Source of the DNA: Curtobacterium flaccumfaciens
GTDB taxonomy: Bacteria; Actinomycetota; Actinomycetes; Actinomycetales; Microbacteriaceae
Length of the DNA: 64,000 nt
Direction: 5' to 3'
NCBI RefSeq assembly: GCF_013359815.1
Contig: NZ_JABMCF010000036.1
Span: forward strand, 1 to 64,000
Shown: positions 54,002 to 62,774 of the stretch, piece after piece
Layout of the letters: each line of letters opens with the position of its first letter
Numbering within the stretch: position 1 is the first letter of the stretch
Program-made: the position numbers and the translations under genes
Notes under the pieces: model-generated
The model's input: the letters and a program-made list of their open reading frames with translations, nothing else
The model's database searches: none
Told to the model about the DNA's origin: nothing

Positions 54002-56578
54002 GGTGACGGTCTTCGTGCCGAAGCTCTTGTAGGTGCCGCTCGGCAGGTCCTGGAAGTAGACGCGCACGGTGTGCGTGCCCTTCTTCACCCCGGTGAGCTT
54101 CCGCGACAGCCCGACGTCCGGACCCCAGTCCGGGTGCACGGCCTGCACGTCGGTGCGGGTCGCGTTGACGGTGCCCGGCGAGACGGCGACGCCGTCCAGG
54201 TGGATCTTGTACTTGACCGGGTCCCAGACGTCCGGGTCGATCGCCCAGCCGGCCACGGTGATGGTGCCCGTGCCGCCGGTGACGGACTCGTACAGGCCCT
54301 TGACCGAGCCGGTCTTGCCCGTCTTGCCGGTGGTCGGCGGGTCGGTGACCGTCACGCTCTTCGTGCCGAAGCTCTTGTACGTGCCGCTCGGCAGCTCCCG
54401 GAAGTACACGCGCACGGTGTGCGTGCCGGCGGTCAGCCCGGGGATCTTCAGCGAGAGGCCGACGTCGGAGCCCCACGCGGGGTGCACGGCCTCGACGTCG
54501 GTCCGCTTCGCGTTCGCGGTCCCGGGGGCGATGGCGACACCGTCGACGTGGATCTTGTAGGCGACGGGGTCCCAGACGTCGGGGTCGATCGCCCAGCCGC
54601 GCACCGTGGCGCTGTTCACGCCACCGACCACGGACTCGAACGCACCCTTGACCGAGCCGGTCTTGCCCGTCTTGCCGGTCGTCCCCGACGCATCGGGTTC
54701 GGCGGTCGACGCGGCGGTCACGGTCACGGACTTGGTGCCGAAGCTGACGTACTTGCCGCCCTGCAGGTCCTGGAAGTAGACGCGCACGGTGTGCTTGCCC
54801 GCCTTCAGGCCGGTGAGCCGGAGCGTCAGGCCGACGTCGGAGCCCCACGTGGGGTGCGTCGCCTCGACGTCGGTGCGGGTGGCGTCCGCGACCCCGCTGT
54901 TCGTGCTCACGCCGTCGACGTGGATCTTGTACTTGACCGGGTCCCACACGTCCGGGTCGATCGCCCAGCCGCGCACGGTGGCCGTGCCGACGCCGCCGGT
55001 GACGGAGTCGTACGACCCGCGCACGGCACCGGTCTTGCCGGTCTTGCCGGTGGTCGGGGCGTCCACGACGACCGACTTCGACGCGACCTTCACGTACTTC
55101 GTGCCGGGCTTGTCCATCACGTACAGCGTCACCGCGCGCGAGCCCGCGCTGATGCCGCCGATCGTCTTCGAGAAGCCGAGGGTGCTGCCGACGCCCGGGT
55201 AGACCTTCGCCACGTCGGTGCGGGTCTTGTCCGCCGTGCCGGTCGCCTTGCTCACGCCGTCGACGAGGATCTTCCACGAGCCGGGCTTGGACGAGTCGGG
55301 GTCGAGGACCCACCCGGTGGCCGAGATCGTGCCGACGCCGCCGGTCACCGAGTCGAGGACGCCCTTGGGCGCCGCGCTCGTGATGGTGCGGGTGTAGCAG
55401 CCGAGCAGGGTGTTCGCCCCGCGACCCTGGTTGATGGCGTAGCTGCAGACGGAGTGCTTGCCGAGGCTCAGCCCGGTCAGTTCGGCCGAGAACCCGTGCC
55501 GGGTGTTGTTCGCGCCGAGGGTGCCGGCGAGGTCGCTCCGGGTCGTGTCCGCCGTGACGGTCTTCGCGCCGGTGCCGTCGACGTAGAACGCGACGCGCAG
55601 GGCGTTGGTGGTGTCCGGGTCGGCCGCCCAGCCGGTGACCGTGATCGACGAGGTGGAGGTCGCGGTCACGGAGTCGACGTCGCCGTAGGGGTTGCCGCCG
55701 CCGGCCGCAGCACCGAACCAGTCGGTGTACATGCGCCAGAAGTTGCGGTTGCCGTAGGCGGAGCAGCTGTCACCGGAACCGTAGAGGTTCGACATGGCCG
55801 CGGCGTTCGGGGTGTACGGGGTGTAGATGTACAGGCTCGCGGTGGCCTGGTTCTGGATGTAGACGGACTTCCGACCGCAGGCCGCGTTCGGGTTGAGCAG
55901 GATCGAGTTCGTCCGGCCCGCCTGGTACGCCCACGAGGTCGGCGACGCCTGGTACCGCTTGAACTGCAGGGCCGCTGCGTAGACCTGCTGGCCGAAGCCG
56001 AAGTACGCCGGGTCGCACGGGGCGGTGTCCGGGCACGCGAAGCCGGTGGCGTGCAGGTACATGTAGGACGTCGGCGAGGACGTCGTGACGATGCCCTGCT
56101 CCTTCTGCAGGAGCACGAGGAGCACCTTCTGGCTGATGCCGCACGCGGCACCGACCTGGGCGATCATCGTCGCGGCCGACTTGGTGCCACCCGCGATGGC
56201 CGCGCACCGGCCGGAGACGGCGCCGATCGAGCTCATCTTCTGCGAGAAGTCCTTGAGGCAGGCGGGGCCGCTCGACGACTTCCGGCAGTTCGGCGCGACG
56301 CTCGTCAGGAACGACTGCACGGCGGCGGCGTTCATCGCCGAGCCGTTGTAGAAGTTCGCGTCGCTGATGATGTTGCCCGGGTCGAAGTCCGAGGCGACCG
56401 CGGCCGAGGCCGACTGGGTCGTGGTCTGCTCCGCGAGCACCGTGCCGAAGGTCAGGCCGCTCACCGCGACGGCGAAGGCCGCCACCAGGGCGAGGGAGCT
56501 CCGGAGGGAACGACGGGAGCGGGCTGCTCGGGCGGAACGGGTGGTGCGGGGGGTGCGGGGGGTGCGGGGGGTGCGCAT
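53993..56578 (-). CDS. Secreted protein with lysozyme-like N-terminus and five beta-repeat domains
   Basis: The 861-residue protein has a basic N-region with RTP repeats and a signal peptide (LALVAAFAVAVSGLTF...). Residues about 60-280 resemble the actinobacterial 'hemagglutinin'/cell-wall-binding domain often fused to hydrolases (DPGNIISDANFYNGSAMNA, ACGISQKVLLVLLQKEQGIVT, YFGFGQQVYAAALQFKRYQ, FWRMYTDWFG). Five repeats of about 105 residues follow, each with GWAxDPDxxDPVxYKIHVDG and HTVRVYFQDLxSGxYxSFGTKSVTV, joined by TGKTGKTG linkers. The ATG overlaps the lipoprotein stop (TGATG). Likely a surface or cell-wall protein. Confidence 0.8.
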   Translation of the reverse strand: MRTPRTPRTPRTTRSARAARSRRSLRSSLALVAAFAVAVSGLTFGTVLAEQTTTQSASAAVASDFDPGNIISDANFYNGSAMNAAAVQSFLTSVAPNCRKSSSGPACLKDFSQKMSSIGAVSGRCAAIAGGTKSAATMIAQVGAACGISQKVLLVLLQKEQGIVTTSSPTSYMYLHATGFACPDTAPCDPAYFGFGQQVYAAALQFKRYQASPTSWAYQAGRTNSILLNPNAACGRKSVYIQNQATASLYIYTPYTPNAAAMSNLYGSGDSCSAYGNRNFWRMYTDWFGAAAGGGNPYGDVDSVTATSTSSITVTGWAADPDTTNALRVAFYVDGTGAKTVTADTTRSDLAGTLGANNTRHGFSAELTGLSLGKHSVCSYAINQGRGANTLLGCYTRTITSAAPKGVLDSVTGGVGTISATGWVLDPDSSKPGSWKILVDGVSKATGTADKTRTDVAKVYPGVGSTLGFSKTIGGISAGSRAVTLYVMDKPGTKYVKVASKSVVVDAPTTGKTGKTGAVRGSYDSVTGGVGTATVRGWAIDPDVWDPVKYKIHVDGVSTNSGVADATRTDVEATHPTWGSDVGLTLRLTGLKAGKHTVRVYFQDLQGGKYVSFGTKSVTVTAASTAEPDASGTTGKTGKTGSVKGAFESVVGGVNSATVRGWAIDPDVWDPVAYKIHVDGVAIAPGTANAKRTDVEAVHPAWGSDVGLSLKIPGLTAGTHTVRVYFRELPSGTYKSFGTKSVTVTDPPTTGKTGKTGSVKGLYESVTGGTGTITVAGWAIDPDVWDPVKYKIHLDGVAVSPGTVNATRTDVQAVHPDWGPDVGLSRKLTGVKKGTHTVRVYFQDLPSGTYKSFGTKTVTVQ
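56544..56570. repeat. (GTGCGGGGG)x3 repeat at the start of the secreted protein gene
   Basis: Three exact 9-bp units beginning eight bases after the ATG encode R-T-P repeats on the minus strand. Unit changes keep frame and alter the charge of the signal-peptide N-region. Confidence 0.85.
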
Positions 56579-57186
56579 CACGGGACCTCGGCGGTCAGGG
56601 GGTCGGACGTCGTCGACGCGGAGCCGACGGCGTAGGTCAGGGTGACGGACCAGGTGCCGCTCGACACCTTCGCCGCGGGGAACGACACCTGCGCGCAGTT
56701 CACCGACGAGGCACTCGCCTGCGCGGTGCTCGTGGCGGTGCGCGTGACGCCGTCCTTCGTCGCGGTGAAGGTGCACTTCCCGCTCGTGTCGGTCGTACCG
56801 GAGACCAAGCCACCGGCCTGGAGGGTCTTCGAGCCGGTGTCCCAGCCGGCGAACGTGACGACGGACGTGGCCGGGTACTCCGACGGGTCGGTGTCCGGCT
56901 GGTTCGTCGCGCCGCTGCCCGGGAACGCACCGGGGGTGTCGTCGTCGGAGGCGCCGACATCGTCGCCGTCACCGTCGTCGGACCCACCGTCGGTCGGCGT
57001 CGAGGCCGCGTCGGTGGGGGCCGAGGTCGCCGAGTCGTCGTCGGTCGGGGTCGCACTCGGGGTGCGCGAGACGGACGCGGACGGCGACGGGGTGGCGTCG
57101 TCGCCACCACCGGAACAACCGGCCAAGAGGAGACTGAGTGCACCGACCACCGCGAACGCAGCGATCGGCCTGGATGCGAGGAGCAT
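56578..57186 (-). CDS. Secreted lipoprotein
   Basis: The 202-residue protein has a signal peptide ending in the lipobox LAGC (Cys near 25). A Ser/Thr/Asp-rich linker of about 80 residues and a C-terminal beta domain follow (VVTFAGWDTGSKTLQAGGLVSGTTDTSGKCTFTATKDGVTRTATS...NCAQVSF). The two Cys of that domain probably pair. I recognise no family. It is translationally coupled to the downstream repeat protein, suggesting that the lipoprotein holds or helps display it. The ATG 57186 is chosen because residues upstream are not signal-like. Confidence 0.78.
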   Translation of the reverse strand: MLLASRPIAAFAVVGALSLLLAGCSGGGDDATPSPSASVSRTPSATPTDDDSATSAPTDAASTPTDGGSDDGDGDDVGASDDDTPGAFPGSGATNQPDTDPSEYPATSVVTFAGWDTGSKTLQAGGLVSGTTDTSGKCTFTATKDGVTRTATSTAQASASSVNCAQVSFPAAKVSSGTWSVTLTYAVGSASTTSDPLTAEVP

Positions 57187-57336
57187 GCTGACGGGCCGTC
57201 CTGTGGATGTTGACAAGGGTCCGGGTTGCAACAACGGTAACTCGAAAGTGAAGGTTGAGGGTTGGATCGGCCGGAATCACCCCCACTCGGGGTGCACGAC
57301 GACCGTCGCCCAACCCCGTCCCGCGGGCCCGGTGAG

Positions 57337-57342
57337 TATGCT
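57337..57342 (+). promoter_or_regulatory. Possible -10 box of the ABC exporter operon
   Basis: TATGCT lies 34-39 nt before ATG 57376; no convincing -35. The 189-bp gap to the divergent lipoprotein gene must hold both promoters. Confidence 0.35.
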
Positions 57343-57375
57343 GTTCCGGTCCTGCCCCCACGAACGAAGAGACGT

Positions 57376-58278
57376 ATGGTCGACCAAGCCCGCATGACCG
57401 CGCTCGCGAAGGAACCCCTCGTCGTGATCGGCGCTCCGACGAGCGCCTTCCGCGGGACCTTCCGTGAGCTGCGCGACGTCTTCCGGCAGCGCGAGATGCT
57501 CGGCATGCTCGTCCGACGTGACCTGAAGGCCCGGTACAAGGACTCGGCACTCGGGTTCGTGTGGACGCTCGTGCGCCCGCTGACACAGCTGCTCATCTAC
57601 TACTTCGTCATCGGCAAGGTCCTCGGCGCCGCCAACGGCATCGACAACTTCGCGATCTACGTCTTCACCGGCCTGACCGCCTACACGCTCTTCAGCGAGA
57701 TCGTCGCCGGGTCGACCGGCTCGATCGTCGGCAACTCCGGGCTGATCAAGAAGGTCTACGTCCCGCGCGAGGTCTTCCCGCTCGCCAGCGTGGGCGCGGC
57801 CCTGGTGAACTTCACCATCCAGTTCGCGATCCTGCTGGCCGCGACGGTCGTCATCGGCGTCTTCCCGTGGCACGAGGGTCTGGTCTACCTGATCCCCTCG
57901 CTCGCGGTGATCCTGGTCTACGGCGCCGCCATCGGCCTGGTGCTGTCCGCGCTCAACGTGTACCTGCGCGACGTGCAGTTCGTCATCGACGTCGGCCTGA
58001 TGGTCCTGCTCTGGGCCTCGCCGATCGTCTACTCGTACTCGCGGGTGGTCGCCACCGTGAACGCCGACTGGCTCCTCACCCTCTACACGAACAACCCGCT
58101 GACCCTGTCGGTGCTCGGCCTGCAGAACGCGATCTGGCTGCACGACCCGGCCGACGTCACGTACCCCGACCACCTGATGCTGCGGCTGGGGATCGCGTTC
58201 GTGATCGGTCTCCTCTGCCTCATCGGTGCGCAGCGGATCTTCTCCCGCCTGCAGGGCAACTTCGCGCAGGAGCTCTAG
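57376..58278 (+). CDS. Polysaccharide ABC exporter permease, Wzm/TagG type
   Basis: The 300-residue ABC-2 type permease has six helices. Before TM1 comes the amphipathic FRQREMLGMLVRRDLKARYKDSALGFVWTLVRPL, then FVIGKVLGAANGIDNFAIYVFTGL, and VLSALNVYLRDVQFVIDVGLMVLLWASPIVYS. These are the standard motifs of O-antigen and teichoic acid exporters. It pairs with the ATPase 3 bases downstream to move lipid-linked glycan across the membrane. Residues before the chosen ATG in the long frame are GC-rich and not protein-like. Confidence 0.93.
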   Translation: MVDQARMTALAKEPLVVIGAPTSAFRGTFRELRDVFRQREMLGMLVRRDLKARYKDSALGFVWTLVRPLTQLLIYYFVIGKVLGAANGIDNFAIYVFTGLTAYTLFSEIVAGSTGSIVGNSGLIKKVYVPREVFPLASVGAALVNFTIQFAILLAATVVIGVFPWHEGLVYLIPSLAVILVYGAAIGLVLSALNVYLRDVQFVIDVGLMVLLWASPIVYSYSRVVATVNADWLLTLYTNNPLTLSVLGLQNAIWLHDPADVTYPDHLMLRLGIAFVIGLLCLIGAQRIFSRLQGNFAQEL

Positions 58279-58281
58279 ACC

Positions 58282-59511
58282 ATGGCCATCAGCACCCCCG
58301 TCGCCCCGACGACCGCCGGCGAGACCGCCGAGCGTCCCGACGTCATCGTCATCGACCACGTCCGCAAGCGCTTCACGGTCCGCAAGGACAACACCCTGCG
58401 CGAGCGCATCGTCACCCTCGGCCGCGCCGGGCGGAAGCACCGCCAGGACTTCTGGGCCCTCGACGACGTCACGGTGTCGATCCAGGCCGGCTCGACCGTC
58501 GGGCTCATCGGCCAGAACGGCTCCGGCAAGTCGACCCTGCTCAAGGCCATCGGCGGCATCATCCAGCCGACCTCCGGCACGGTGTCCCGCCGCGGTCGCC
58601 TCGCCGCCCTGCTCGAGCTCGGCGCGGGGTTCCACCCCGACCTGTCCGGCCGCGAGAACGTCTACCTCAACGCGAGCCTGCTCGGCCTCAGCCGCAAGCA
58701 GACCGACGAGAAGTTCGACGACATCCTGGCGTTCTCGGGCATCGGGGACTTCATCGACACCCAGGTGAAGTTCTACTCATCGGGCATGTACGTGCGGCTC
58801 GCGTTCGCCGTCGCCGTGCACACCGACCCCGACGTCCTGCTCGTCGACGAGGTGCTGGCCGTCGGTGACGAGGCCTTCCAGCGCAAGTGCCTCGACCGCA
58901 TCCGCACCTTCCAGGAGGCCGGCAAGACGATCATCATCGTCACGCACTCCCTCAGCCAGGTGCAGGAGATGTGCGACCGCGTCGTCCTGCTCAACAAGGG
59001 CAAGGTGCTGCACGACGGTGACCCCGTCCAGGCCGTGAGCATGTTCCGCGAGGTGCTCGAGGAACGCCGGCAGGGCGAGCTCAGCACCGACGTCGCCGTC
59101 GGCCGGGGCAAGGTCATCGGCGCGAGCGTGCGCGTCGACGGCAAGGAGCCCCGCGCGGACGTCATGCCGGGCGACGACCTCGTCGTGGACATGGAGTTCG
59201 AGCACCTGGACGGCATCGCCGACTGGGAGGCCGCGGTCCAGATCAACAACGCCGGTGGCCAGGTCGTCTACGGCACCACCACCGGCATCATGGGCCTCGA
59301 ACTGCAGCCGCTGCACGGTCGCCGGAAGCTCCGCCTGCGGATCGCCGACACCGCGTTCGGCACCGGCAAGTACTTCATCAACGTGTCGATGATGGACTCG
59401 GCCGGGCGCCACCTGCACGACATGCCGGAGTGCGACTCGTTCGAGGTCCCCGGGTTCGAGCACGCCGTGGGCACGGTCTACGCCGAACCCTCGATCGAGG
59501 AGCTCGACTGA
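58282..59511 (+). CDS. Polysaccharide ABC exporter ATPase, Wzt/TagH type with carbohydrate-binding tail
   Basis: In this 409-residue protein the nucleotide-binding domain has Walker A GQNGSGKST (77-85), the signature YSSGMYVRLAFA, Walker B VLLVDEVLAVGDEAF and the switch VTHSLSQV. The C-terminal part (about 265-409) is a beta-sandwich like the Wzt carbohydrate-binding domain (VDMEFEHLDGIADWEAAVQINNAGG, YFINVSMMDSAGRHLHD), which in E. coli O9a reads a terminal sugar before export. That suggests chain-capped glycan export. GCAGGAG precedes the ATG. Confidence 0.93.
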   Translation: MAISTPVAPTTAGETAERPDVIVIDHVRKRFTVRKDNTLRERIVTLGRAGRKHRQDFWALDDVTVSIQAGSTVGLIGQNGSGKSTLLKAIGGIIQPTSGTVSRRGRLAALLELGAGFHPDLSGRENVYLNASLLGLSRKQTDEKFDDILAFSGIGDFIDTQVKFYSSGMYVRLAFAVAVHTDPDVLLVDEVLAVGDEAFQRKCLDRIRTFQEAGKTIIIVTHSLSQVQEMCDRVVLLNKGKVLHDGDPVQAVSMFREVLEERRQGELSTDVAVGRGKVIGASVRVDGKEPRADVMPGDDLVVDMEFEHLDGIADWEAAVQINNAGGQVVYGTTTGIMGLELQPLHGRRKLRLRIADTAFGTGKYFINVSMMDSAGRHLHDMPECDSFEVPGFEHAVGTVYAEPSIEELD

Positions 59512-59549
59512 CCCCGGACGACGGCGACACCGGGACCCGCGCCGACGGC

Positions 59550-60605
59550 ATGCCCCGTGGTGACTCCGCGCCCCGGACCGACGGCACGCTCCGCACCGCG
59601 GTCGTCGTCGTCAACTGGAACCGCGCCGACCTGACCACCGCGGCCGTCCGCGCCGTGCTCGACGAGGGCACGGCCGACGACGTCATCGTCGTCGACAACG
59701 GGTCGTCCGACGACTCCGTCGCGGTGCTCCGCCGTGCCCTGCCGGACGCCACCGTCATCGCACGCGACGACAACGGCGGCTTCGCGGCCGGTGCCAACAC
59801 CGGCATCCGGCACACGGACGCCGACGTCGTCGTGCTCCTGAACAACGACGCCGTGCCCGCACCGGGCTTCGTCGCGGCGCTCCGCGACCACCTGGCGCAC
59901 GCCGGGCCCGAGGTCGCCGCCGTGACGGGCCGGATCGTGCTCGCCGGACGCTGGACGGGCCTCCCGGCCGGGGTGGAGCCCGCCCCCGGCCAGCGCGTGC
60001 TGCGCGACCACGACGGCCGTCGCTGGACGCCGTCGGCGGACGGCGAGGTCCGGCTCAACTCGACCGGCGTCCGTGTCGACCGCGACGGCAACGGGATGGA
60101 CCGCGACTGGTTCGCGCCCGTCGACCGGGTCGCCGACGTCGACGTCTTCGGGTTCTCCGGCGGCGCGTCCGCGCTCCGCCGATCGGCGCTGGACGACGTC
60201 GGCCTGCTCGACGAGTCCCTGTTCATGTACTACGAGGACACCGAGCTCGCCTGGCGGCTGCGCCGCCGCGGATGGCGCGTCGAGCACGCGGCGGACGCGG
60301 TCGTCGAGCACGACCACTCGGCGTCGTCCGGCGTGCAGAGCGACCTGTTCGTCTTCCGGAACGCGCGCAACCGCATCGTCGTCGCGCTCTGGCACGCCCC
60401 GTGGCCGACCGTCGTGCGGGCGAGCGTCCGCACCCTGGTGCGCGGCCTGCGCGGGCTGGCCTCCGGTCGCACCCGCCGGGAGGCGCGGCTCGTCCTGACG
60501 GCGTTCGCGGACGTCGCGGGGACCCTGCCGGTCCACCTCGCGCGCCGGCTGCGCGAGACCCGGCGCGCGTCCGTCCCGCGCCGCAGCGTGGACCCGGGCG
60601 CATGA
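59550..60605 (+). CDS. GT2-family glycosyltransferase
   Basis: The 351-residue enzyme has a GT2 core TAVVVVNWNRADLTTAAV, VVDNGSSDDSV, LLNNDAVPAPGF, DVFGFSGGASALRRSAL and LFMYYEDTELAWRLRRRGWRVEH (the D-T/E-E-D region typical of rhamnosyl/galactosyl transferases). A basic C-terminal tail ends in SVDPGA. ATG 59550 is chosen; a CTG at 59508 inside the preceding stop is possible because coupled starts are common here, but CTG is rare. It belongs to the same run as wzm-wzt. Confidence 0.85.
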   Translation: MPRGDSAPRTDGTLRTAVVVVNWNRADLTTAAVRAVLDEGTADDVIVVDNGSSDDSVAVLRRALPDATVIARDDNGGFAAGANTGIRHTDADVVVLLNNDAVPAPGFVAALRDHLAHAGPEVAAVTGRIVLAGRWTGLPAGVEPAPGQRVLRDHDGRRWTPSADGEVRLNSTGVRVDRDGNGMDRDWFAPVDRVADVDVFGFSGGASALRRSALDDVGLLDESLFMYYEDTELAWRLRRRGWRVEHAADAVVEHDHSASSGVQSDLFVFRNARNRIVVALWHAPWPTVVRASVRTLVRGLRGLASGRTRREARLVLTAFADVAGTLPVHLARRLRETRRASVPRRSVDPGA

Positions 60606-60616
60606 GTGCAGCGGGC

Positions 60617-60622
60617 TATCCT
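60617..60622 (+). promoter_or_regulatory. Possible internal -10 box
   Basis: TATCCT about 58 nt before GTG 60680 would allow separate transcription of the GT4 gene and supports that start over ATG 60602. Confidence 0.35.
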
Positions 60623-60679
60623 GGACACTCCCCCGTCGACGGCCCCGGCCACGACGTCCCCGCCCGGAAGGAACCACGC

Positions 60680-61849
60680 GTGCCGCAGCTCACCGTCCTC
60701 GTCGACGGGACCGCGGTACCGCAGGCGCTCGGCGGCGTCGGACGCTACGTCGAGGGGGTCGTGTCGCACCTGACCGACCCGTCGCTCGACGTCCACCTGG
60801 TCGTCCGCCCCGTGCACGCTCCGCACTTCGCCGCCGTCGCGCCGCACGCGACCGTGCACACCGCGCCGGGCTGGACCGACTCGGTGCCGCTGCGGTTCCT
60901 GTGGGAGCAGACCGGGCTGCCGGCGCTCGGCCGTCGGCTCGGGGCGCAGGTGCTGCACTCCCCGCACTACACGTTCCCGTTCGGCTGGCGCGGCGGGTCC
61001 GTCGTCACGCTGCACGACGCCACGTTCTTCTCGAACCCCGAGTGGCACTCGCGCCTGAAGCGCACCTTCTTCACCTGGTGGAGCCGCCGGTCCCTGCGCA
61101 CCCGACCCGTCGTCATCGTGCCGAGCGCCGCGACCGCGACCGAGGCCGCCCGGGTCGTGCGGGGCATCCGCGCTGACGTCCGGGTCGCACCGCTCGGCGT
61201 CGACCGCACGGTGTTCCACGAGCCCGACGTCGCCGCGGTCGAGGACGCCCGGATCGCCGCCACCCTGCCCGAGGGCGCCCCGTGGATCGCGTTCCTCGGC
61301 ACCATCGAACCGCGGAAGAACGTCACGGCGCTGCTCGACGCGTACGCCTCGGTGCGCGCCGCGCGTGCGGTTGCCGGGTCGGACGGTCACCCGGGTGCGG
61401 AGACCCCGTGGCTCGTGCTGTCCGGGGCCCGCGGCTGGGACGAGTCGGCCGTCGCGCGGCTCGACGCCCTGCAGCCCACCGACCACGTCATCGAGGCCGG
61501 CTACCTGCCGCTCGAGGACCTCGCCGGGTTCCTCGGCGGTGCCGAGTTCGTCGTCTACCCGTCCCTCGGCGAGGGCTTCGGGCTGCCCGTGGTCGAGGCC
61601 ATGGCCTCCGGCGCGTGCGTCCTGACCACCCGGCGGCTGTCGCTGCCCGAGGTCGGCGGTGACGCGGCCGTCTACAGCGAGCCCGACGCGACCGCGCTGG
61701 CGTCCGCGATGACGGCACTGCTGGACGATCCCGCGCTCGTGGCCTCGCACCGTGCGGCGGCGCTGACGCGGGCCTCCGCGTTCACCTGGGACGCCACCGC
61801 CGCCGTGCACGTCGAGGCCTACGAGTCCGTCGCCGGAGGTGCCCGGTGA
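60680..61849 (+). CDS. GT4-family glycosyltransferase
   Basis: The 389-residue GT-B enzyme has the N-terminal VDGTAVPQALGGVGRYVEGVV (acceptor-side GGVGRY motif), HSPHYTFPFGWRGGSVVTLHDATFF, and VAPLGVDRTVF. The C-terminal nucleotide-sugar domain has FLGTIEPRKNV, EAGYLPLEDLAGFLGGAEFVVYPSLGEGFGLPVVEAMASG (E-x7-E). Homologues are mannosyl or rhamnosyl transferases. The GTG is chosen because GGAAGGAA lies 6 nt upstream; ATG 60602 overlaps the previous stop as ATGA and would add 26 residues. The GTGA overlap with the next gene indicates an operon. Confidence 0.88.
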   Translation: MPQLTVLVDGTAVPQALGGVGRYVEGVVSHLTDPSLDVHLVVRPVHAPHFAAVAPHATVHTAPGWTDSVPLRFLWEQTGLPALGRRLGAQVLHSPHYTFPFGWRGGSVVTLHDATFFSNPEWHSRLKRTFFTWWSRRSLRTRPVVIVPSAATATEAARVVRGIRADVRVAPLGVDRTVFHEPDVAAVEDARIAATLPEGAPWIAFLGTIEPRKNVTALLDAYASVRAARAVAGSDGHPGAETPWLVLSGARGWDESAVARLDALQPTDHVIEAGYLPLEDLAGFLGGAEFVVYPSLGEGFGLPVVEAMASGACVLTTRRLSLPEVGGDAAVYSEPDATALASAMTALLDDPALVASHRAAALTRASAFTWDATAAVHVEAYESVAGGAR

Positions 61850-62700
61850 TCCGGGTCGCGGTGCTGACGGTCACCTACAACACCGGCGAGACCATCCGGC
61901 CGTTCCTGGCGAGCGTCGCCGGTGCCTCGAAGGACCCGGTCGCCGTCATCATCGCGGACAACGGTTCGGCCGACATCGACGCACTCCGGGCGATCGGTGA
62001 GTCCTACGGCGCCGTCGTGGTGTCCTCCGGCGGCAACCGCGGCTACGGCGGTGGGATCGACGCGGCCCTGAGCGCCCTCGACGACGTGCTGCCGGACGTC
62101 CGCCCGGAGTTCCTGCTCGTCACGAACCCCGACGTCGTGCTCGGTGAGGGCTCGATCGACGAACTCGTGGCCGCCGCGGACCGGTTGCCGTCCGGTGGGT
62201 CGTTCGGGCCCCGGATCCTCGACGACCAGGGCGAGACCTACCCGTCCGCCCGGCAGCTCCCCTCGCTCCGGACCGGCCTCGGCCACGCGGCGTTCTCGCG
62301 GTTCTGGCCGGCGAACCCGTGGAGCCAGCGGTACTGGTCCACCACGAAGGTCGTCGAGCGCGAGGCCGGCTGGCTCTCCGGCGCGTGCTTCCTCATCCGG
62401 ACGTCGCTCTTCCGCGAACTCGACGGGTTCGACGAGTCGTACTTCATGTACTTCGAGGACGTCGACCTCGGGCAGCGCGTCGGTCGGTCGGGTCGGGCGA
62501 ACGTGTACGTCCCCTCGGCGGTCGTCACCCACACCGGAGCCCACTCGACGTCGTCCAACCGGCGCCGGATGGAGATCGAGCACCACCGGAGCGCCTACCG
62601 GTTCCTGTCGCGGAAGTACCGGGCGTGGTGGCTCTGGCCCCTGCGCGTCGTGCTGCACGCGGGCCTCTCGCTCCGCGCACGCTGGGTCACGCGGAAGTAG
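61846..62700 (+). CDS. GT2-family glycosyltransferase, WbbL/rhamnosyltransferase-like
   Basis: The 284-residue enzyme has VAVLTVTYNTGETI, IIADNGSADIDAL, the D-x-D-like LLVTNPDVVLGEGS, WLSGACFLIRTSLFRELDGFDESYFMYFEDVDLGQRVGRSG, and a C-terminal SRKYRAWWLWPLRVVLHAG segment. This order matches WbbL-type rhamnosyltransferases, which in mycobacteria build the linker sugar of the cell-wall core (Rv3265c lies in the equivalent region). The GTG overlaps the previous stop. It may begin a lipid-linked chain exported by the ABC transporter. Confidence 0.88.
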   Translation: MIRVAVLTVTYNTGETIRPFLASVAGASKDPVAVIIADNGSADIDALRAIGESYGAVVVSSGGNRGYGGGIDAALSALDDVLPDVRPEFLLVTNPDVVLGEGSIDELVAAADRLPSGGSFGPRILDDQGETYPSARQLPSLRTGLGHAAFSRFWPANPWSQRYWSTTKVVEREAGWLSGACFLIRTSLFRELDGFDESYFMYFEDVDLGQRVGRSGRANVYVPSAVVTHTGAHSTSSNRRRMEIEHHRSAYRFLSRKYRAWWLWPLRVVLHAGLSLRARWVTRK

Positions 62701-62712
62701 CTCCCGCTCGCG

Positions 62713-62774
62713 GGAACCAGGTTCCGGACACAGCACCACGGATCTTCACGGTGCGGTGTCCGAAACCTGGTTCC
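62713..62774. terminator. Family B palindrome (copy B3), overlapping a coding 3' end
   Basis: Ends GGAACCAGGTTCC and GGAAACC..GGTTCC with inner arms GGACACAGCACC and GGTGCGGTGTCC. It begins 13 bases after the stop of the GT2 gene and runs 29 bases into the coding sequence on the opposite strand, providing its last codons and stop. Confidence 0.75.

Noticed and set aside
54071-56635. Long plus-strand frame opposite the secreted repeat protein
   Set aside because: Antisense of a repeat gene; its Arg/Val/Asp-rich composition mirrors the repeats of the real gene.
59508-59550. CTG start for the GT2 gene overlapping the wzt stop
   Set aside because: CTG starts are rare and the region is not protein-like; ATG 59550 is preferred, although it lacks a clear ribosome binding site.
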